Positions 11,591 through 23,802 of a DNA stretch of 64,000 nt are shown here, one piece after another. A program made the translations under genes and the position numbers. The DNA comes from Loripinus fragilis. Lineage: Eukaryota > Mollusca > Bivalvia > Lucinida > Lucinidae. The DNA lies in assembly GCA_964019695.1 (NCBI GenBank), contig OZ026518.1, positions 111,148,145 through 111,212,144 of the forward strand, written 5' to 3'. Within the stretch, counting starts at the first letter, position 1. Each line of letters starts with the position of its first letter. The notes beneath the pieces were generated by a model. It was not told the origin of the DNA. It did not search any database and saw only the letters and a program-made list of their open reading frames with translations.

Positions 11591-11706
11591 AAAATATTCA
11601 CAATTGTACCCTGAACATTGTGTTTATCTTAACCTGTGGTTAATGAGTTAGTGGAGCATCACTAATGATAAAAAAAACATAAATAAAAATATCCATGTCG
11701 ACTTAC

Positions 11707-12576
11707 CATTAAAGGAAGGTAACAAGTACTGAACACAAATGTTATGCCTATTAATAGAACAACCATCTGACATTCCGCATATCTTTTACTGTATCCCGCA
11801 AACTGGCGGGAATCACCCCGCTTCCGCCGGAAATTCACCCTCATTTTAGTTCTGATTAACGTGAGCAACACTGCAAAATTACACCCGACTGTAACAGATA
11901 AAAGAAGTATAGCCAGACTCGCGAAGACACAGTTAAATGCTCTGTCCACAAGATTTTCTGTGTAGTAGTCTATGAAGCACCAAGTGTAAGGATATTGTAG
12001 CACTATATTTCCAAAGCCGATGAGTGGCAATGCTGCAATAAACGCTGCAACGAACCAAGCTACACAGAGGATAATGGTGGCGTGTTTCTTGCGTAGTTTC
12101 GCGTAATACAAATATGGATATCTTACACACAGCAGTCTCTCTATAGCCATAATACATACAATTATCATAGTACTAAAACAAGCGAACACCATCATGTACG
12201 CAAAATACTTGCAAAGAGGATCGCCCCCTAACCACTTAAAATCATTCAGGTAAACAGATATAACAACTGGACTGGTTGCAGTAGTTCCGATTAGATCCGT
12301 GGCCGCCAACCCGGCAACCAGTCTGTAGAACAACTTCCGTTTATGTTCTGGCTCGGATCGCTTTAGGACAATAAGCGCCAGAATATTTCCGAAGAATCCA
12401 AAAGCGAACATGATACTGGAATTCATCACTGAATTGTTTTTCTTAACACCGGAAATTTTGACTAGTTCTTCAGTAGAATTAAGTTGATCAGCAGAAACTA
12501 AGCCTCCTTCCGAATTTGTATAATAGGCATCAGGTTCGCTAGTCATGTTGGTCATTTGGAACGACCTTAATTGCAT
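11707..12576 (-). CDS. PTGER4-like: Prostanoid (EP4-like) GPCR, coding exon 1 (residues 1-290)
   Basis: This exon encodes the N-terminus through TM6 of a class A receptor, expected to bind prostaglandin at the plasma membrane and signal through a G protein. The N-tail has four N-glycosylation sequons (NMT, NST, NNS, NSS). TM1 carries GN at 63-64 and TM2 carries the Asp of ATDLIG at 94. Cys122 (DPLCKY) and Cys200 form the expected TM3-ECL2 disulfide pair. DRY is replaced by ERL at 146-148, as in prostanoid receptors. ECL2 has QYPYTWCF at 194-201, a prostanoid-receptor hallmark. TM6 ends at CYLPLM, followed at once by a GTAAGT donor (11706-11701). I chose the first ATG at 12576; Met8 and Met11 are alternatives. 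Length and motifs favour an EP4 or EP2/EP4-type receptor, but ligand specificity cannot be read from the sequence. Confidence 0.9.
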
Positions 12577-12601
12577 TATTAATACACTCTTGCAATTTTC
12601 C
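12577..12601 (-). other. Possible start of 5' UTR exon, just inside a candidate splice acceptor
   Basis: On the minus strand the sequence TTCATTTACAG ends at 12601, 25 bases before the chosen ATG. It looks like a 3' splice site, so the first coding exon may begin here, with a non-coding exon further upstream (above 12601). There is no transcript evidence. Equally, the mRNA could simply start further upstream without splicing. Confidence 0.3.
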
Positions 12602-14148
12602 TGTAAATGAATTAAACATTCACAAATTTATTCCTCTATTTAGGTGACTTTATATACAAAAAAGTACGTATCACCTCAACGTATGCGTATCTGGTATCCA
12701 TCGTAACACAGACTCCTGAAACTGATATATGATTGGCACCGACATCTACGGTTCCTATATTGAAAGCCATGTTATGTTATAGTTTAACATTTCCCATTAG
12801 ACTTGTAATTCAGAGCTTAATTGACGAAGTTCTCTTCCAATTAAAGAACACTGATAAACCATTTACAACTTGAAGCTTCCAGACGAGTAATGTATCTTTA
12901 CGTATTTCATAGATGTAATATTATCTGTAATAATATCATAATCCATTAATCTGTTTTCTTTAATAAGTAATGAACACCGCCTCACTGAATCATCATGGTA
13001 GTTTGCTTGCCATTGGTTAGTCAAAGATTCACAAATCTTAATCCATAAAATTAATATACATGCTAATTCTCCTAAAACGTTTTGGTCATCGCACAGCTTA
13101 TTATTTTTCAACATTTTACGTGTCTCCTTAAATAATAAACTAATATCAGTTGAATGCGATCGTATCGCTGATGATTAAGCCATATCCATATGATAGTTAT
13201 TATAATTATTCACAAATATTGACAAGCCATTTCTGGTTGAACATAAATCATAATCTACCAATTCATTCTTTGAACATTCAATAAATATATATTTGTATAA
13301 TAAAGAAAACTTGGGTTCGTATAAAGGTCAATCACTTCAGATATTGTTTATAATTAATAAGCAGTAGCCTTTATTTTGTCTTCATAATAAAGCTATTTGC
13401 TGCGACTCCCATTAGTCGAATGGATATTAAGCATTGCACTAATATTTATAGCTGATATATCAACAACAAAATATAAGCATAAATGTCAGTGTAGTGTTTT
13501 AAACAGTTAACTCAGTATGAACACAAAACAAAAATCGGAAGTGGTCCACATTACAGGAAACTAAATGCAATCACAGTTCTGCCAAAAAGCTTGTCCTTAT
13601 TCTACTGTTGAGCATAGTTATCTATATACTGTATTTTTCCAATATGCGCAACTCTCTGTATTGTGATCCTTTTGGTGAAAACGAGACTGATATGTCTTGA
13701 ATACAAAATTAATGTGTTCCGATTTTCTTCCATATTACTTTTAATCAAGTCTGCAATTTGTGGAATGTGATTATTGACAGTTCACGAAGTTCAACCATGT
13801 ACGTTGATTTCCCCCAAATGTCCCGAGCAGTACAGGGTGAATTAGAAGCAATATATATTAATTGCTAGCATAAAAAGACGACACTCTTCAGAAGTTCAAG
13901 CATGTTAGCATCCTCATTCATTTTATTTGATTCACTTATATCTGTTTGTGCTTAATTCACGTTCAGTAGATTTCCCCCTAGTATCCAGTGTATCCCTACA
14001 TTCAGTGGTCAGTCACTAGAGGGTCACAATGAAACATGTTTCGTGTTCAGCCTTTGCACCTGAAAATTAAAAGAAAATGGTATTATAATAATTAATATTA
14101 TAAACTAAAAAACCTGAAAAAAACGGAGAGAACCTATTAAAGTAAAAA
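12602..14148. other. Upstream region of the receptor gene; no gene or element recognised
   Basis: AT-rich sequence with no coding similarity. It would contain the promoter and any 5' non-coding exon of the receptor. I see no TATA box or CpG-rich stretch that stands out. Confidence 0.4.
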
Positions 14149-14895
14149 AAAAAAGCAGGCTCGGTTTCGTTGAATATGTATTCTCATGCCCCAGCACTGG
14201 CTACATCCAGATATTTGGACGATATTTTAAACATTAATAATGTCTATTTTGACAATATGGTAAGTAACCCAATCACGGTTGGCAACTTTGCTCTCCTCTT
14301 TAATTGCACGCCTGTGGGTCGGACTTCAGACTCTATGATGGTTCTGACTTAATGACTTATCTTTTGATGAGATGGTAGGGGCCTGATACTTCGCTGTTTG
14401 TCGGGCCCACCAGGGTTTACCTGTTGGAATTTTTTTTGCTCCGGTATTCAGTTATTTTACTGTTGAGCCCTTATCTTTGCTTTATCTCCTTGTTGTTCTT
14501 GATTTATATGTAGATGATGCATTGATAAGTTAGGGGTCTTTCATGCAAACCAAATATCTATGTGTCTTGATCCACATCTGAATTAAGGATGCGGGTGGCG
14601 CCGTTAAACTGATTTAAGCCCCCCCCCCCCCCCCCCCAGTAAAATATTTTACGGACCGTTCCAAGGCGGTACTTCTTGTGTGGATCTTTTATGTTTTTTC
14701 TGTCTTGTTTTTGCTATGCCTTTGTGCGCGTCTGTTTATATGTGCTTTATGGTCACCTGCTGGGAAAGGGCTGACCTCTTGGCTCTCGTTTGTGGTGTCT
14801 ACTGTGAGTTCGTCCCTTTCCCATTGGTATCCTGGGTCAAGTGTGGTACTTGATTGTATCGATTCCTGAATTTAGCACCCTTACTTACTTTAAAA
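14149..14895 (+). mobile_element. Internally deleted Penelope-like RT element with 3' tail A
   Basis: The short frame (14170-14352) carries SRYLDDILNINNVYFDNMV, which includes RT motif C. It then jumps directly to the family's C-terminal end (NPITVG..FALLFNCTPVGR), so the intervening region of about 600 bp is missing. The 3' tail follows: the palindrome GTAAAATATTTTAC, ACCGTTCCAAGGCGGTACTTC, a segment ending CACCTGCTGGGAAAGG, and the terminus GTATCGATTCCTGAATTTAGCACCC..CTTACTTACTTT. A poly-C run lies at about 14617-14637. The Penelope-like class is inferred from motif style (YLDD, plus the PKLHK seen in the copy at 53.4 kb). Confidence 0.7.
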
Positions 14896-14962
14896 AAATA
14901 CTAGTCACCACCCATGCTCCTAAAGGCCAATCCCCATAACCCAGACGTGACCCATGCTGTCA

Positions 14963-15215
14963 TAATGAAATCAGAGCAACGGAATGGATCACACTTGCAC
15001 TCGTTATGAATACAAAGTAACGGAATGGGTCACACCTGCATTCATGATGAATACAAAGTAACGGAATGGGTCACGCCTGCAAATCGTGATGAATACAAAG
15101 TAACTGAATGGGTCACGCCTGCAATTCATTAAGAATACAAAGTAACGGATGGGTCACGCCTGCAATTCATGAAGAATACAAAGTAACGGAATGGGTCACG
15201 CCTGGATTACTGAGG
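14963..15215. repeat. Tandem repeat, unit about 47 bp, roughly six copies
   Basis: The unit contains AAAGTAACGGAATGGGTCAC, GCCTGCAATTCAT and GAAGAATAC. The first unit is the most diverged. The array begins about 70 bp after the tail of the preceding retroelement. Confidence 0.9.
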
Positions 15216-15759
15216 ATGCAAAAGTGCTTGAATTGCATAAACTATTAACACATTAAGATGTACGAGGAGAAATTCTACCAACACCGCCACAACATCTCAA
15301 AATAATATAACAAAAAAAAAAAAAAAAAAAGAAAGAAATTCCCTATAAAATTAGAGACAAAAATGAAAACTGCCGTCTTTCTTCAGAAAAAGAGTTGCTA
15401 TAAACCTTGAAAATGGCAGACTTTTTCACAATGGGGTTTTGCTACTATACATTGCAATGTGGTGCTTAGTATATTTAGAGAAAAACAACACAAAAACAAG
15501 ATAGTTTGCTTGACACAAGAATGGAGTGCCAAGACTTGCGGCGAACCATTCCGTCGTGATCTAAATCAAAATGCATCATCTAAGGATTTAAATAAGGATA
15601 TTTTTCAATAGTTTGTTTCACGTATACGTACTTCATATACAAAGTCACGTGATAGTCAGGAGTTTCGCTATTGATTCTAACGAGCAAATAATAGGGCGCT
15701 GGATGGAATCCGCAGGCTGCTCAGCACAGATTTACTAGCGTGCAACCAAAATTAGGTTT

Positions 15760-15840
15760 TCCTCACGGTGCCATGGGGTTGTCTGCGGTTCGTGATAGTG
15801 GTATTTCCTGATCATACTCACTTAATATTTCTCACAACGA
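15760..15840 (+). mobile_element. Tail-B end fragment
   Basis: Its complement (TAAGTGAGTATGATCAGGAA, then ACCGCAGACAACCCCATGGC and ACCGTGAGGAAAACC) matches the start of the fragments at 2225 and 19395. Only the terminal 75-80 bp is recognisable. Confidence 0.55.
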
Positions 15841-16670
15841 GCCCAATATTACTTTTCCGAGCACTATAATTCCGACGAAAACACGTAGCGAAGAAAAACG
15901 CGGGGAAAGTGCAAACTTACTGTTTAATCCTCAAAACGTTAAAATCATCCTCGACGTTGCGCAATTCATAAGAATACCATATTTCAAAAATGTTATATTG
16001 TAACAGACTAACACCTTGAAAGAAGTAATTAAACCCTGTGAAATATGCACATTGAGCCTTTACAAAACTTTAGATTTTTAACAACTTGCCAAATAAAGCG
16101 TTCAATGGCGAGAGAATTTACCGGTATAAGATAATTACAAAGACATGATAATGATAGCAGAGATCTTGATGAAAGGCCCATTGATCCGAAAAATCTTGTT
16201 AAGATATTCTAAAATACCTTCCTTAATGTAGAACTTTAAAGCACTTTTAATGTAAACACTTTAAGGCCGAATGGAACTGTCCATCCGTATTGGAATGGTT
16301 TGCGTTATTCTTTACCATGATTACGCACGTGTACGTATGTAACGAGTATGCACGTCTTTAACGTGTGCATTTTAGTAGGTAAACGCGCACGATGCATGAC
16401 TTACCCAGGTCTCCGTAAAAATCGAGTTGCGCAGACTACAGGGTCAGCGTTGGAGCGTCGAAATTAAAACAAACTTCCATTTTAGCCCGCGCATGACAAA
16501 GCAAAGGGGTGGCATATTCTTCCAGCAAAGATTCAGATTGAGCAGTTTGATCAGAGTCTGCATTGTACACATGAGAAACCACGAATTCTTGGCTACTCAC
16601 TAAGAGTGCACAAAAGACTGACATAGAAGTCAGGTAACTTCGGACATCAGGAAAATTCGGACATTCATTT

Positions 16671-16737
16671 GCAAACAGTGGAAATCCGGATGAGACGGCT
16701 CTTTATGAGCCGTCTCATCAGGATTTTCACTGTTTGC
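16671..16737. repeat. Near-perfect palindrome containing GATGAGACGGCTC
   Basis: Arms GCAAACAGTGGAAATCCGG and GATGAGACGGCTC pair with their complements across TTTAT, with only one or two mismatches. The core resembles the GAGACGG palindromes of family A, but the flanks differ. Confidence 0.8.
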
Positions 16738-18814
16738 TTAGTTAATTTATTTTTCTGTTCCAATAACACCCAGGTAAACCGCATGTCTAAATCTCGGAGG
16801 GTGTTGGCTATCGGAGGTAAACAAAGGAGTTTTGGGCTGCACATGGTCTGCTTTGAGATGGTTTTATATCATAATGAACCGCATTAAGGAATAAAATCAA
16901 CATATAAGCCAATAGTATATAGAATGACAAGAATTCTGAAAGCAGTGCATGTTTTTAAACTGAATTTTTTTAGTTTAAATCGCATTTGAACTCGGAAATG
17001 CGGTGATTTGAACAAATATTTCGAATTCATCAGTTAATATTTAGATGTATTATTTCATTTTTTCTTGATTCATAACTACCGCTTCAATGTTTAACCTCTT
17101 TTTAAAATGTATCAGTCCAATATAATTCAAACAGACGTGTACAACACTTATTTATTAGCAATTTTATGACGATGGTGTCATGTTTATGGATAGCGTTCTA
17201 TTCGGAGGTAAGTCCTCTGAACATTTTGCTAACCATCAACATGATAGCAACGTAAGCGATTTTCAAAATTTGAAGTTTTAATAGCAGTTTTGGATATGCC
17301 ACTTACAAGCCATGCAGGAGAATGATATAGAATGGTAGCGGCACAAGCAATTGGTGTCAAAGGTTGATATAAGTCCAGCTATGATCAAACCACTAGCCTT
17401 TTTTCATTGAAAAATTCACATTCGCCGTTTGAAAAGTCGCCCTGAATCCTACGGACATGGATCAAAAGTATTTAACAGATTCAGAGTCCTTATCACTCAA
17501 TATAGAAGCAACATGTTTGCTGCATTCGTCCCCAAGAAACTTTCCATATGAAATAAAAATGGATAAATACAGACCCTGTCCATCCATGATCTCAATGTTT
17601 ACCTCCGATAGCCAACACCCTCCGAGATCTAGACATGCGGTTCACCTGGGTGAATAATTAAAATATGAAACAAACAAGGTCGCTGTAGAAAAATATGCTG
17701 AATTCAAAAATCAAACTCTTAAAAAATGGCTGGCACACATGCGCAGCTGAATAAACCTGGGGTAAGCAATATCTAAAATACATTGCAGCAATAAAATGTG
17801 GGTACCCTGATCTCAAGTGTGTTATGGCATCTTCTATTTGGTTTGAAAGTTATTTTTGGTATCTGATATTTAGACATGATCTATGAAAATAAATAAAACT
17901 AATATTCGATAATTTTTATTCGATTTCCTAATGAAAGTTTCAGATATTTAATAATGATATTAAAAGAAGCCACGAAAACTATTGATTTTTGTAATTTTCT
18001 TAAGATAATAAATACATAAGTCGAATGCAAAAATTCGATGGCTGATGTTTGTTCTTAATTATCTGAAGATTGCAAGCATAATTGTAATAAAATGATGAAC
18101 TGTTCATCCTGTAAGCTCAAATAATATTTCCATAAATGATCCAAATAACTGAAATATTGTCAAAATCGGTTCATCTCTACCACATTATGTTTTTCTTCAT
18201 CAATTTAACATTGCTTTATGATATCAAACACTATTTAAAATTAGTACTCAAGACATTATAGCACGAAGAATAGATTCTAGGCCTGAAAAAATACAAACAG
18301 TTGTTTTTATGCGAATTATTCACAAATTGTCCTTTAACTTTTCGATTAACACCTTGGCATTTTACCCTGCTTGTAACAATTATATCAAAACCTTACTGGT
18401 CCAAATGACCTATTCAAAAACTATAAAAGATGTTGATATAATCATTAAAAGGATAAATATTTTCTAAGACATGGAGTCAATGTCTTGGTGGTAATTCCAT
18501 CTTTGGGGCTCAATACCTATCGGTGGTAGTCTTTCATTCTCACTGAATGTCTGCCTTACATATACATTGTATTGTTTTCAGCCTCAGACTATGATTTCAG
18601 AGACTTTGAAGGACACAATACTGAAATGAATATTAGTTTCATCATGAAAAAGTGAAATCTTTTTGGTGTGGTAATTCTTGCTGTTGATAATCAACATTAT
18701 GTCAATACAGCCATCTGACTCACTATACTGCAGTATCTATAAAGTATCTAAATATCAGAGATTCTTTCTCAATTAAGATAATCCAATAAGTAGCGTTTTA
18801 CTATTCATCTGAGT

Positions 18815-19395
18815 CAGAATCTGATTAATATATATCTTTATTTGAAACAGCATCATCTATAGAATTGTCAATGGCGCTTTCAACATGCTCTGGCACTTGT
18901 TCACCAGCAAACAAGTTCACCCAGTACCGACCATCTTTCAAAATCTAACCAAATTCAGTAGGACTAATTTGGTCACATTTTTTTCTTATACATCCCGTAT
19001 GTGGGTGGTGGTATGACAGCTTTTTTAAGACAAAGAACGGTTCTCATCTTATGAAATACACTTGGTTCTAAAAACAGCAAAGCGAGCATAATGTACCATT
19101 TGTATTTGGCACTTCCCATACATACTGTAAACAATCGCTTCTATAAACTCTTCTGTAGAACTGGACATGTCAGCAGAAAACTCAAGTCACTTAAAAGCAT
19201 TCTTGACTCAAGCTGGTCTTTCCACAAACTCAACTGGATGACATTTGCTTTTATCACCCAAAAGGCAGATGTGTAGTCATATCCAGTAAAAGCATGCACC
19301 AATTGTAAAGCTGAGCATATTGTTCTGCCTAACAGAAACTTTGTCACATCCACATACCTGCGGGTGTTGTCAGTATTCATCCATACAAAAAAGCA
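18815..19395 (-). pseudogene. Degraded coding fragment of an unidentified repeat-borne protein
   Basis: Reading the minus strand from 19395, one frame gives NTRRYVDVTKF, then ICSALQLVHAFTGYDYTSAF. A later frame gives SPTEFG, a stop where Trp would fit, then DGRYWVNLFAGEQVPEHVE and a natural end near 18815. At least one frameshift and several stops break it. Proteins with an HA(F/L)TGxDxTSAF motif are, from memory, found in many copies in mollusc and cnidarian genomes, but I cannot name the family or its function. The fragment abuts a tail-B retroelement piece at 19395. Confidence 0.55.
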
Positions 19396-19640
19396 GTTGA
19401 GTATGTCAAGGAAATACCACAATCACACACTGCAGACCAACCCACGACACCGTGAGAAAGAGCTACATAAAAATCACAAGACACCAGTAAGACAAACAAA
19501 GTAAAGCAAACAACTCTCACATCCCCACCAAGATGATTGCAAAACTAGAAAGGACACATAGTAATGAACAACAAAACTTGGAACAAACGCAGAACCCCAC
19601 AATCAATAACGAATCCATCGCCTTAGAACGGACAACCCCT
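19395..19640 (-). mobile_element. Tail-B retroelement fragment
   Basis: It opens with ATACCACAATCACACACTGC, then GCAGACCAACCCACGACACC. A shared CACAAGACACCAGTAAGACAAAC segment and CAAGATGATTGCAAAACTAG follow, both repeated at 45560-45715. It ends near TCGCCTTAGAACGGACAACC. Confidence 0.7.
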
Positions 19641-22267
19641 TCATTGTTTTCAGCATGGAAAAGCAATATAGTGAGAACGTCAGTATAGATGCAATCAACA
19701 ACAATATTAGGTTGAAAATTAGTTCACAAGCATGCTTTACGTGCAAGAAAAGACGGGTATCAGCTTCTACATGCAGTCAGTTCAGATCTAAGAAATCTTG
19801 ACGTGTCATTTGTCCATCAAATACGTTGTATCTGTAGCAGACTATACAGCTCACATGGCGTTAGCATGCATTTTTTTTCGGCACCACACTTCTGCCAGTA
19901 ATCACAACTGGTCCTGGTTTATGCCGAAAGCAACGAACAATCCATAAACACAACTACAAACATAAGTGATAACAATATCGATAGATTATGAAAACAATGC
20001 TAAAATTTCGATTACGTCAGCTGTTGTTATTCAGGCTAGAGAGCAAGAGAAAGTCACCTAGCTGACATATGTCGTCATAATGCCATTTGTTATGTCAAAA
20101 GAGATATGGATGGCGTATGTCAGATGGAAAAAATATTTATCTGCGAAATGGAAAACAAATAGCAGCATATGCCTAATGCTGCTAAGGGATAATGAATACA
20201 CCACCAACACAATACGCTATTGGTACTTTCTTCCAAAGCAAAGGACCAGTCTTGCCAAGTATACACAATAATTTAATCTCCCACAGAACTTTTCGCATCA
20301 AACAGGTATTTAAACAGTCTACCCACCACGGCAAAATTACCACACACTTTCTTATTAGCACTTAGAGGTCGGTTTAGTGCTCTACAAACCATACTGAATA
20401 AGGGGCAAGCATCACCAATGGTCGAACAATGTATTTTTTTGTCTTAAACATCTATTTTTAAATAAGTTCGTTCCTCATCATCATTGAAGTAACGTATACA
20501 ACTGTCAACGATCAAATTGCGGCAGCTTCACCATCGTCTCAAATTCGCAATGTCGCAAATCGCGTACATACTTTTCGACATCTGTATTGTTTTTGCGATT
20601 CTCTGGCGATTTTGGAGATCTCAAGACTGCTGGAAGGTAGCCTTGTTGAATCGTCTTTTTCACACTTTGTATTTATCACACTCACGTGAAGAACGAGACA
20701 TTTTTCAAATGTGACATATACGTACGGTCTATTTCGATAATTTTGAGGGCTCATTTTTTCACATTATTATCATTTTTGAATTGTGAAGAAATTGTAAGTA
20801 TTTGTCACATCATTTTTTGTCTGTGTGTTTTCACATCTATGAAGAAATCGTGCAAAATCACGCATAAGCTTTTTTCACATCTGTAAACAATTCCATCTCA
20901 CACACTTGTGTTAAACTGGTATGAAATTTCCTTAGGTAAAGAACTGGTGCGAATAATTCGCATATATTAAGAATCGAAACTAAATCTACGAATATGTGAA
21001 GAATCAGTACCGAATCCTTACAGATGTGAAGAATTGGTGCGGAGTCTTCATAGATGTTAGTGACATAACTTCACGATTGTGATGAATTAATTCGAATTTT
21101 TCACAGATACAAATGTGTATTAACAATTCTTAACAGGCGTACATGTAATAAGTTATGCGAAAACGTTCATATGTTTGTAATTAATGCAAAAAATTGCTCA
21201 AACTGAAACCGTTTGCATATGTGCATCAATATAATACATGTGCTAAACATGAGGTTCGATGACAGTTACAGCTAGTATGGCTGTTGTCGTCCACCCAAAC
21301 CTTATACATAGCATAGAGAATTCTAGGTGAGTGTCTTTTGATATCAAGTTTACCAGGCAAGGCTTTGAGAACGCTTGTTGACATCGCGAGGCTTGCCGAG
21401 CGATTCAACATGCGTTCTCAAAGCCGAGCCTGGTAAATTTGATATCAAAAGACGCGAACCTGGTATTCTATTTATCAGTTTACCCATTGTTGAACACCCT
21501 TCAAACAAGCGATTATGACGTATTTTATTTTTATTTTTTGTGTTGATTCAGCGTCATTAGCGACGTCATTCAAAATGTGCAACGTCACCATGACCTGATA
21601 AAGGTAACATGCCGTGACATAGGAAACGTTTATTAGGTTATGTTGAAACAATGCAGTTAATATTAGGGGTGACTGATAAATGTATATACATGGTTACAAA
21701 TTTTGCTTAAAAGAATATTTTGGTTTGAAAAACAAAAACAGGTGAAAACTATACTTTTGTGACATATACAAATGTACGAGTGAGCATGTAAAGCCTGAAA
21801 TAAATGTTGATAACCTTGGTGCCTGTTGTCTGATCTGTACAGGTACATGTACATTGCGACTTACACCGTACGCTTAATGTTGTGAATACAGTAATTTGAA
21901 CAACACTTCCTAAGGCAATCGCTTCAAAATTCAATTATTATAATCTCATCATGGAATTTTTGAGGTAACTAGGTCATTCTAAATTAAAGGGCAAGTAATG
22001 ACTGTTGAAACCGAACATTTATTTCATTGGCCATCATTTTCTCGAACAGTGAAGATATACGTACAATTTATGCAACAGCTCTTTAATTGTGTAAAACGGC
22101 TGATGACAAATTGCAATGTCGACCTACGTCGCAAACATGTGACTAAATTGCAAGATCTTTTTGTCTTTAACCCATAAAGCGCCACCTATAATTTGTAGCA
22201 AACGACAATTTGTTGCTGCTTTTTCAAAAATATCAAATACGGTATGATATTTCACGAGAATCGTCTG
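19641..22267. other. No gene recognised; one long palindrome inside
   Basis: AT-rich sequence with scattered short open frames that show no domain. The inverted repeat at 21314-21470 is listed separately. Around 20900-21110 the words GAATCGGTACCGAATC- and GAAGAATTGGTGCGG-like recur loosely, suggesting an old, decayed tandem array with AATTC/GAATC themes. Confidence 0.45.
21314..21470. mobile_element. Fold-back element with arms of about 45-60 bp
   Basis: GTCTTTTGATATCAAGTTTA, CCAGGCAAGGCTTTGAGAAC and GC (21333-21374) pair with GCGTTCTCAAAGCC..GGTAAATTTGATATCAAAAGAC (21412-21453). Weaker pairing extends outward to AGAATTCTAGG and CCTGGTATTCT. The loop is about 37 bp. No coding capacity. Confidence 0.75.
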
Positions 22268-22312
22268 CTGGAAATGCCACAATCATAGATCATAGAACAA
22301 CCTCTGACAGCT

Positions 22313-23490
22313 TAGAACACAGACAAGGAACAAACACAAAGCTTAGAACACAGACAAGGGACACACACAAAGCTTAGAACACGGACAAGGGACACACACA
22401 AAGCTTTAATCCCAGATAAGGGACACACACAAAGCTTAGAATACAGACAATGGACACACATAAAGCTTAGAACACAGACAAACGACTCACAAAAGGCCTA
22501 GAACACAGACAAGGGACACATACAAAGCTTATAACACAGACAAGGGACAAGCACGTCCAGCTTAGAACACAGACAAGGGACACACACAAAGCTTAGAACA
22601 CAGACAATGGACACACAAAAAGCCTAGAACACAGACAATGGACACACACACAAAGCTAAGAACATAGACAAGGGACACACACAAAGCTTAGAGCACAGGC
22701 AAGGGACACAAAGCTTTGAACACAGACAAGGAACACACACACAAAGTTTAGAACACAGACAAGGGACACACAAAAAGCTTAGAACACAGACAAGGTACAC
22801 ACACACAGCTTAGAACACAGACAAACGACTCACAAAGGTTAGAACTCAGACAAGGGACACACACACGAAGCTTAGAACACAGACAAGGGACACACACATA
22901 CAGCTTGGAACACAGACAAGGGACACACCCAAAGCTTAGAACACAGACGAGGGACACACAAAGCTTAGAACACAGACAAGGTACACACACAAAGCTTAGA
23001 GCACAGACAAGGTACACACCAAACTTAGAACACAGACAAGGGACACACCCAAAGCTTAGAACACAGACAAGGGACACACAAAGCTTAGAACACAGACAAT
23101 GGGCTCACAAAAGGCCTAGAACACAGACAAGGGACACATACAAAGCTTATAACACAGACAAGGGACAAGCACGTCAAGCTTAGAACACAGACAAGGGACA
23201 CACACAAAGCTTTGAACACAGACAAGGGACACACAAAGCTTAGAACACAGACAAGGGACACACACACAACGCTTAGAACACAGACAGGGGACACAAATAA
23301 GTTTAGAATACAGACAAGGTCACACACACAGCTTAGATCACAGACAAGGGACACATACACAAAGTTTAGAACGTAGACATGGGACACACACAAAGCTTAG
23401 AACACAGACAAGGGACACTCACAAAGTTTAGAACACAGACAAGGGACACACACAAAGCTTAGAACACAGAAAAGCGACACACACAAAAGC
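22313..23490. repeat. Minisatellite, unit about 31 bp, about 38 copies
   Basis: The unit is CTTAGAACACAGACAAGGGA followed by CACACACAAAG. Units vary in the length of the CACACA stretch (roughly 24-34 bp) and by point changes, and some use GGCCTAGAACACAGAC. Long minus-strand frames of Cys/Val/Leu repeats arise only from the periodicity. Confidence 0.95.
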
Positions 23491-23579
23491 ATGTATATAA
23501 TTTTTTATTTAGAGTTAATCAAACAGCTTTCTCTTCTTCCGAGAGAAGACTGCAGAACTGATCAAAGCTAGAAAGATCA

Positions 23580-23802
23580 GGTCCCGAGGTTGTATTTTTT
23601 CATGCTCAACTCAACTGAGCACGAACTTTCAACAGCTCATAAAAACTAGAATACCTACAAATCTTTAAGTCTTTCAGATAGTGTATTTACATGTATCATG
23701 CTGACAAATGTTAAAAATAAAATATTTTAACATTTATGAGCATGATAAATTTCACATTCAGTTGAGTTGAGCATGAAAAAAGTTTTATCGCCTCGGGGCC
23801 AG
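23580..23802. mobile_element. Inverted-repeat element (MITE-like), about 220 bp
   Basis: The left end GGTCCCGAGGTTGTATTTTT continues into TCATGCTCAACTCAACTGA. The right end is the complement: TCAGTTGAGTTGAGCATGAA, then a spacer and CGCCTCGGGGCC. Arms are roughly 45-55 bp with mismatches. The interior includes a second small palindrome (TTAAAAATAAAATATTTTAA region). No coding sequence. Confidence 0.75.

Larger units (their letters stand above)
1695..11706 (-). other. Intron of the EP4-like receptor gene, about 10 kb, filled with repeats
   Basis: The intron has GT..AG ends (GTAAGT donor at 11706-11701, TTTCAG acceptor ending at 1695) and falls directly after TM6. This is the position of the coding intron conserved among vertebrate prostanoid receptor genes. 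It holds a three-copy direct repeat, a tail-family fragment, an antisense LINE and two palindromic elements, listed separately. The stretches 3030-4180, 8784-9780 and 9920-11490 hold no gene or clear element that I can recognise, apart from the palindrome at 3477-3518. Confidence 0.85.
15216..18814. other. No gene recognised; two small elements inside
   Basis: AT-rich non-coding sequence. The inverted end of a tail-B fragment lies at 15760-15840 and a perfect palindrome at 16671-16737, both listed separately. Short open frames here lack any recognisable domain. Confidence 0.5.

Noticed and set aside
22624..23393. Several 60-110-codon frames of Cys/Val/Leu or Thr/Gln repeats
   Set aside because: They exist only because the 31-bp minisatellite has few stop codons in some frames. 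There is no start context or domain, and the frames break with unit-length changes.
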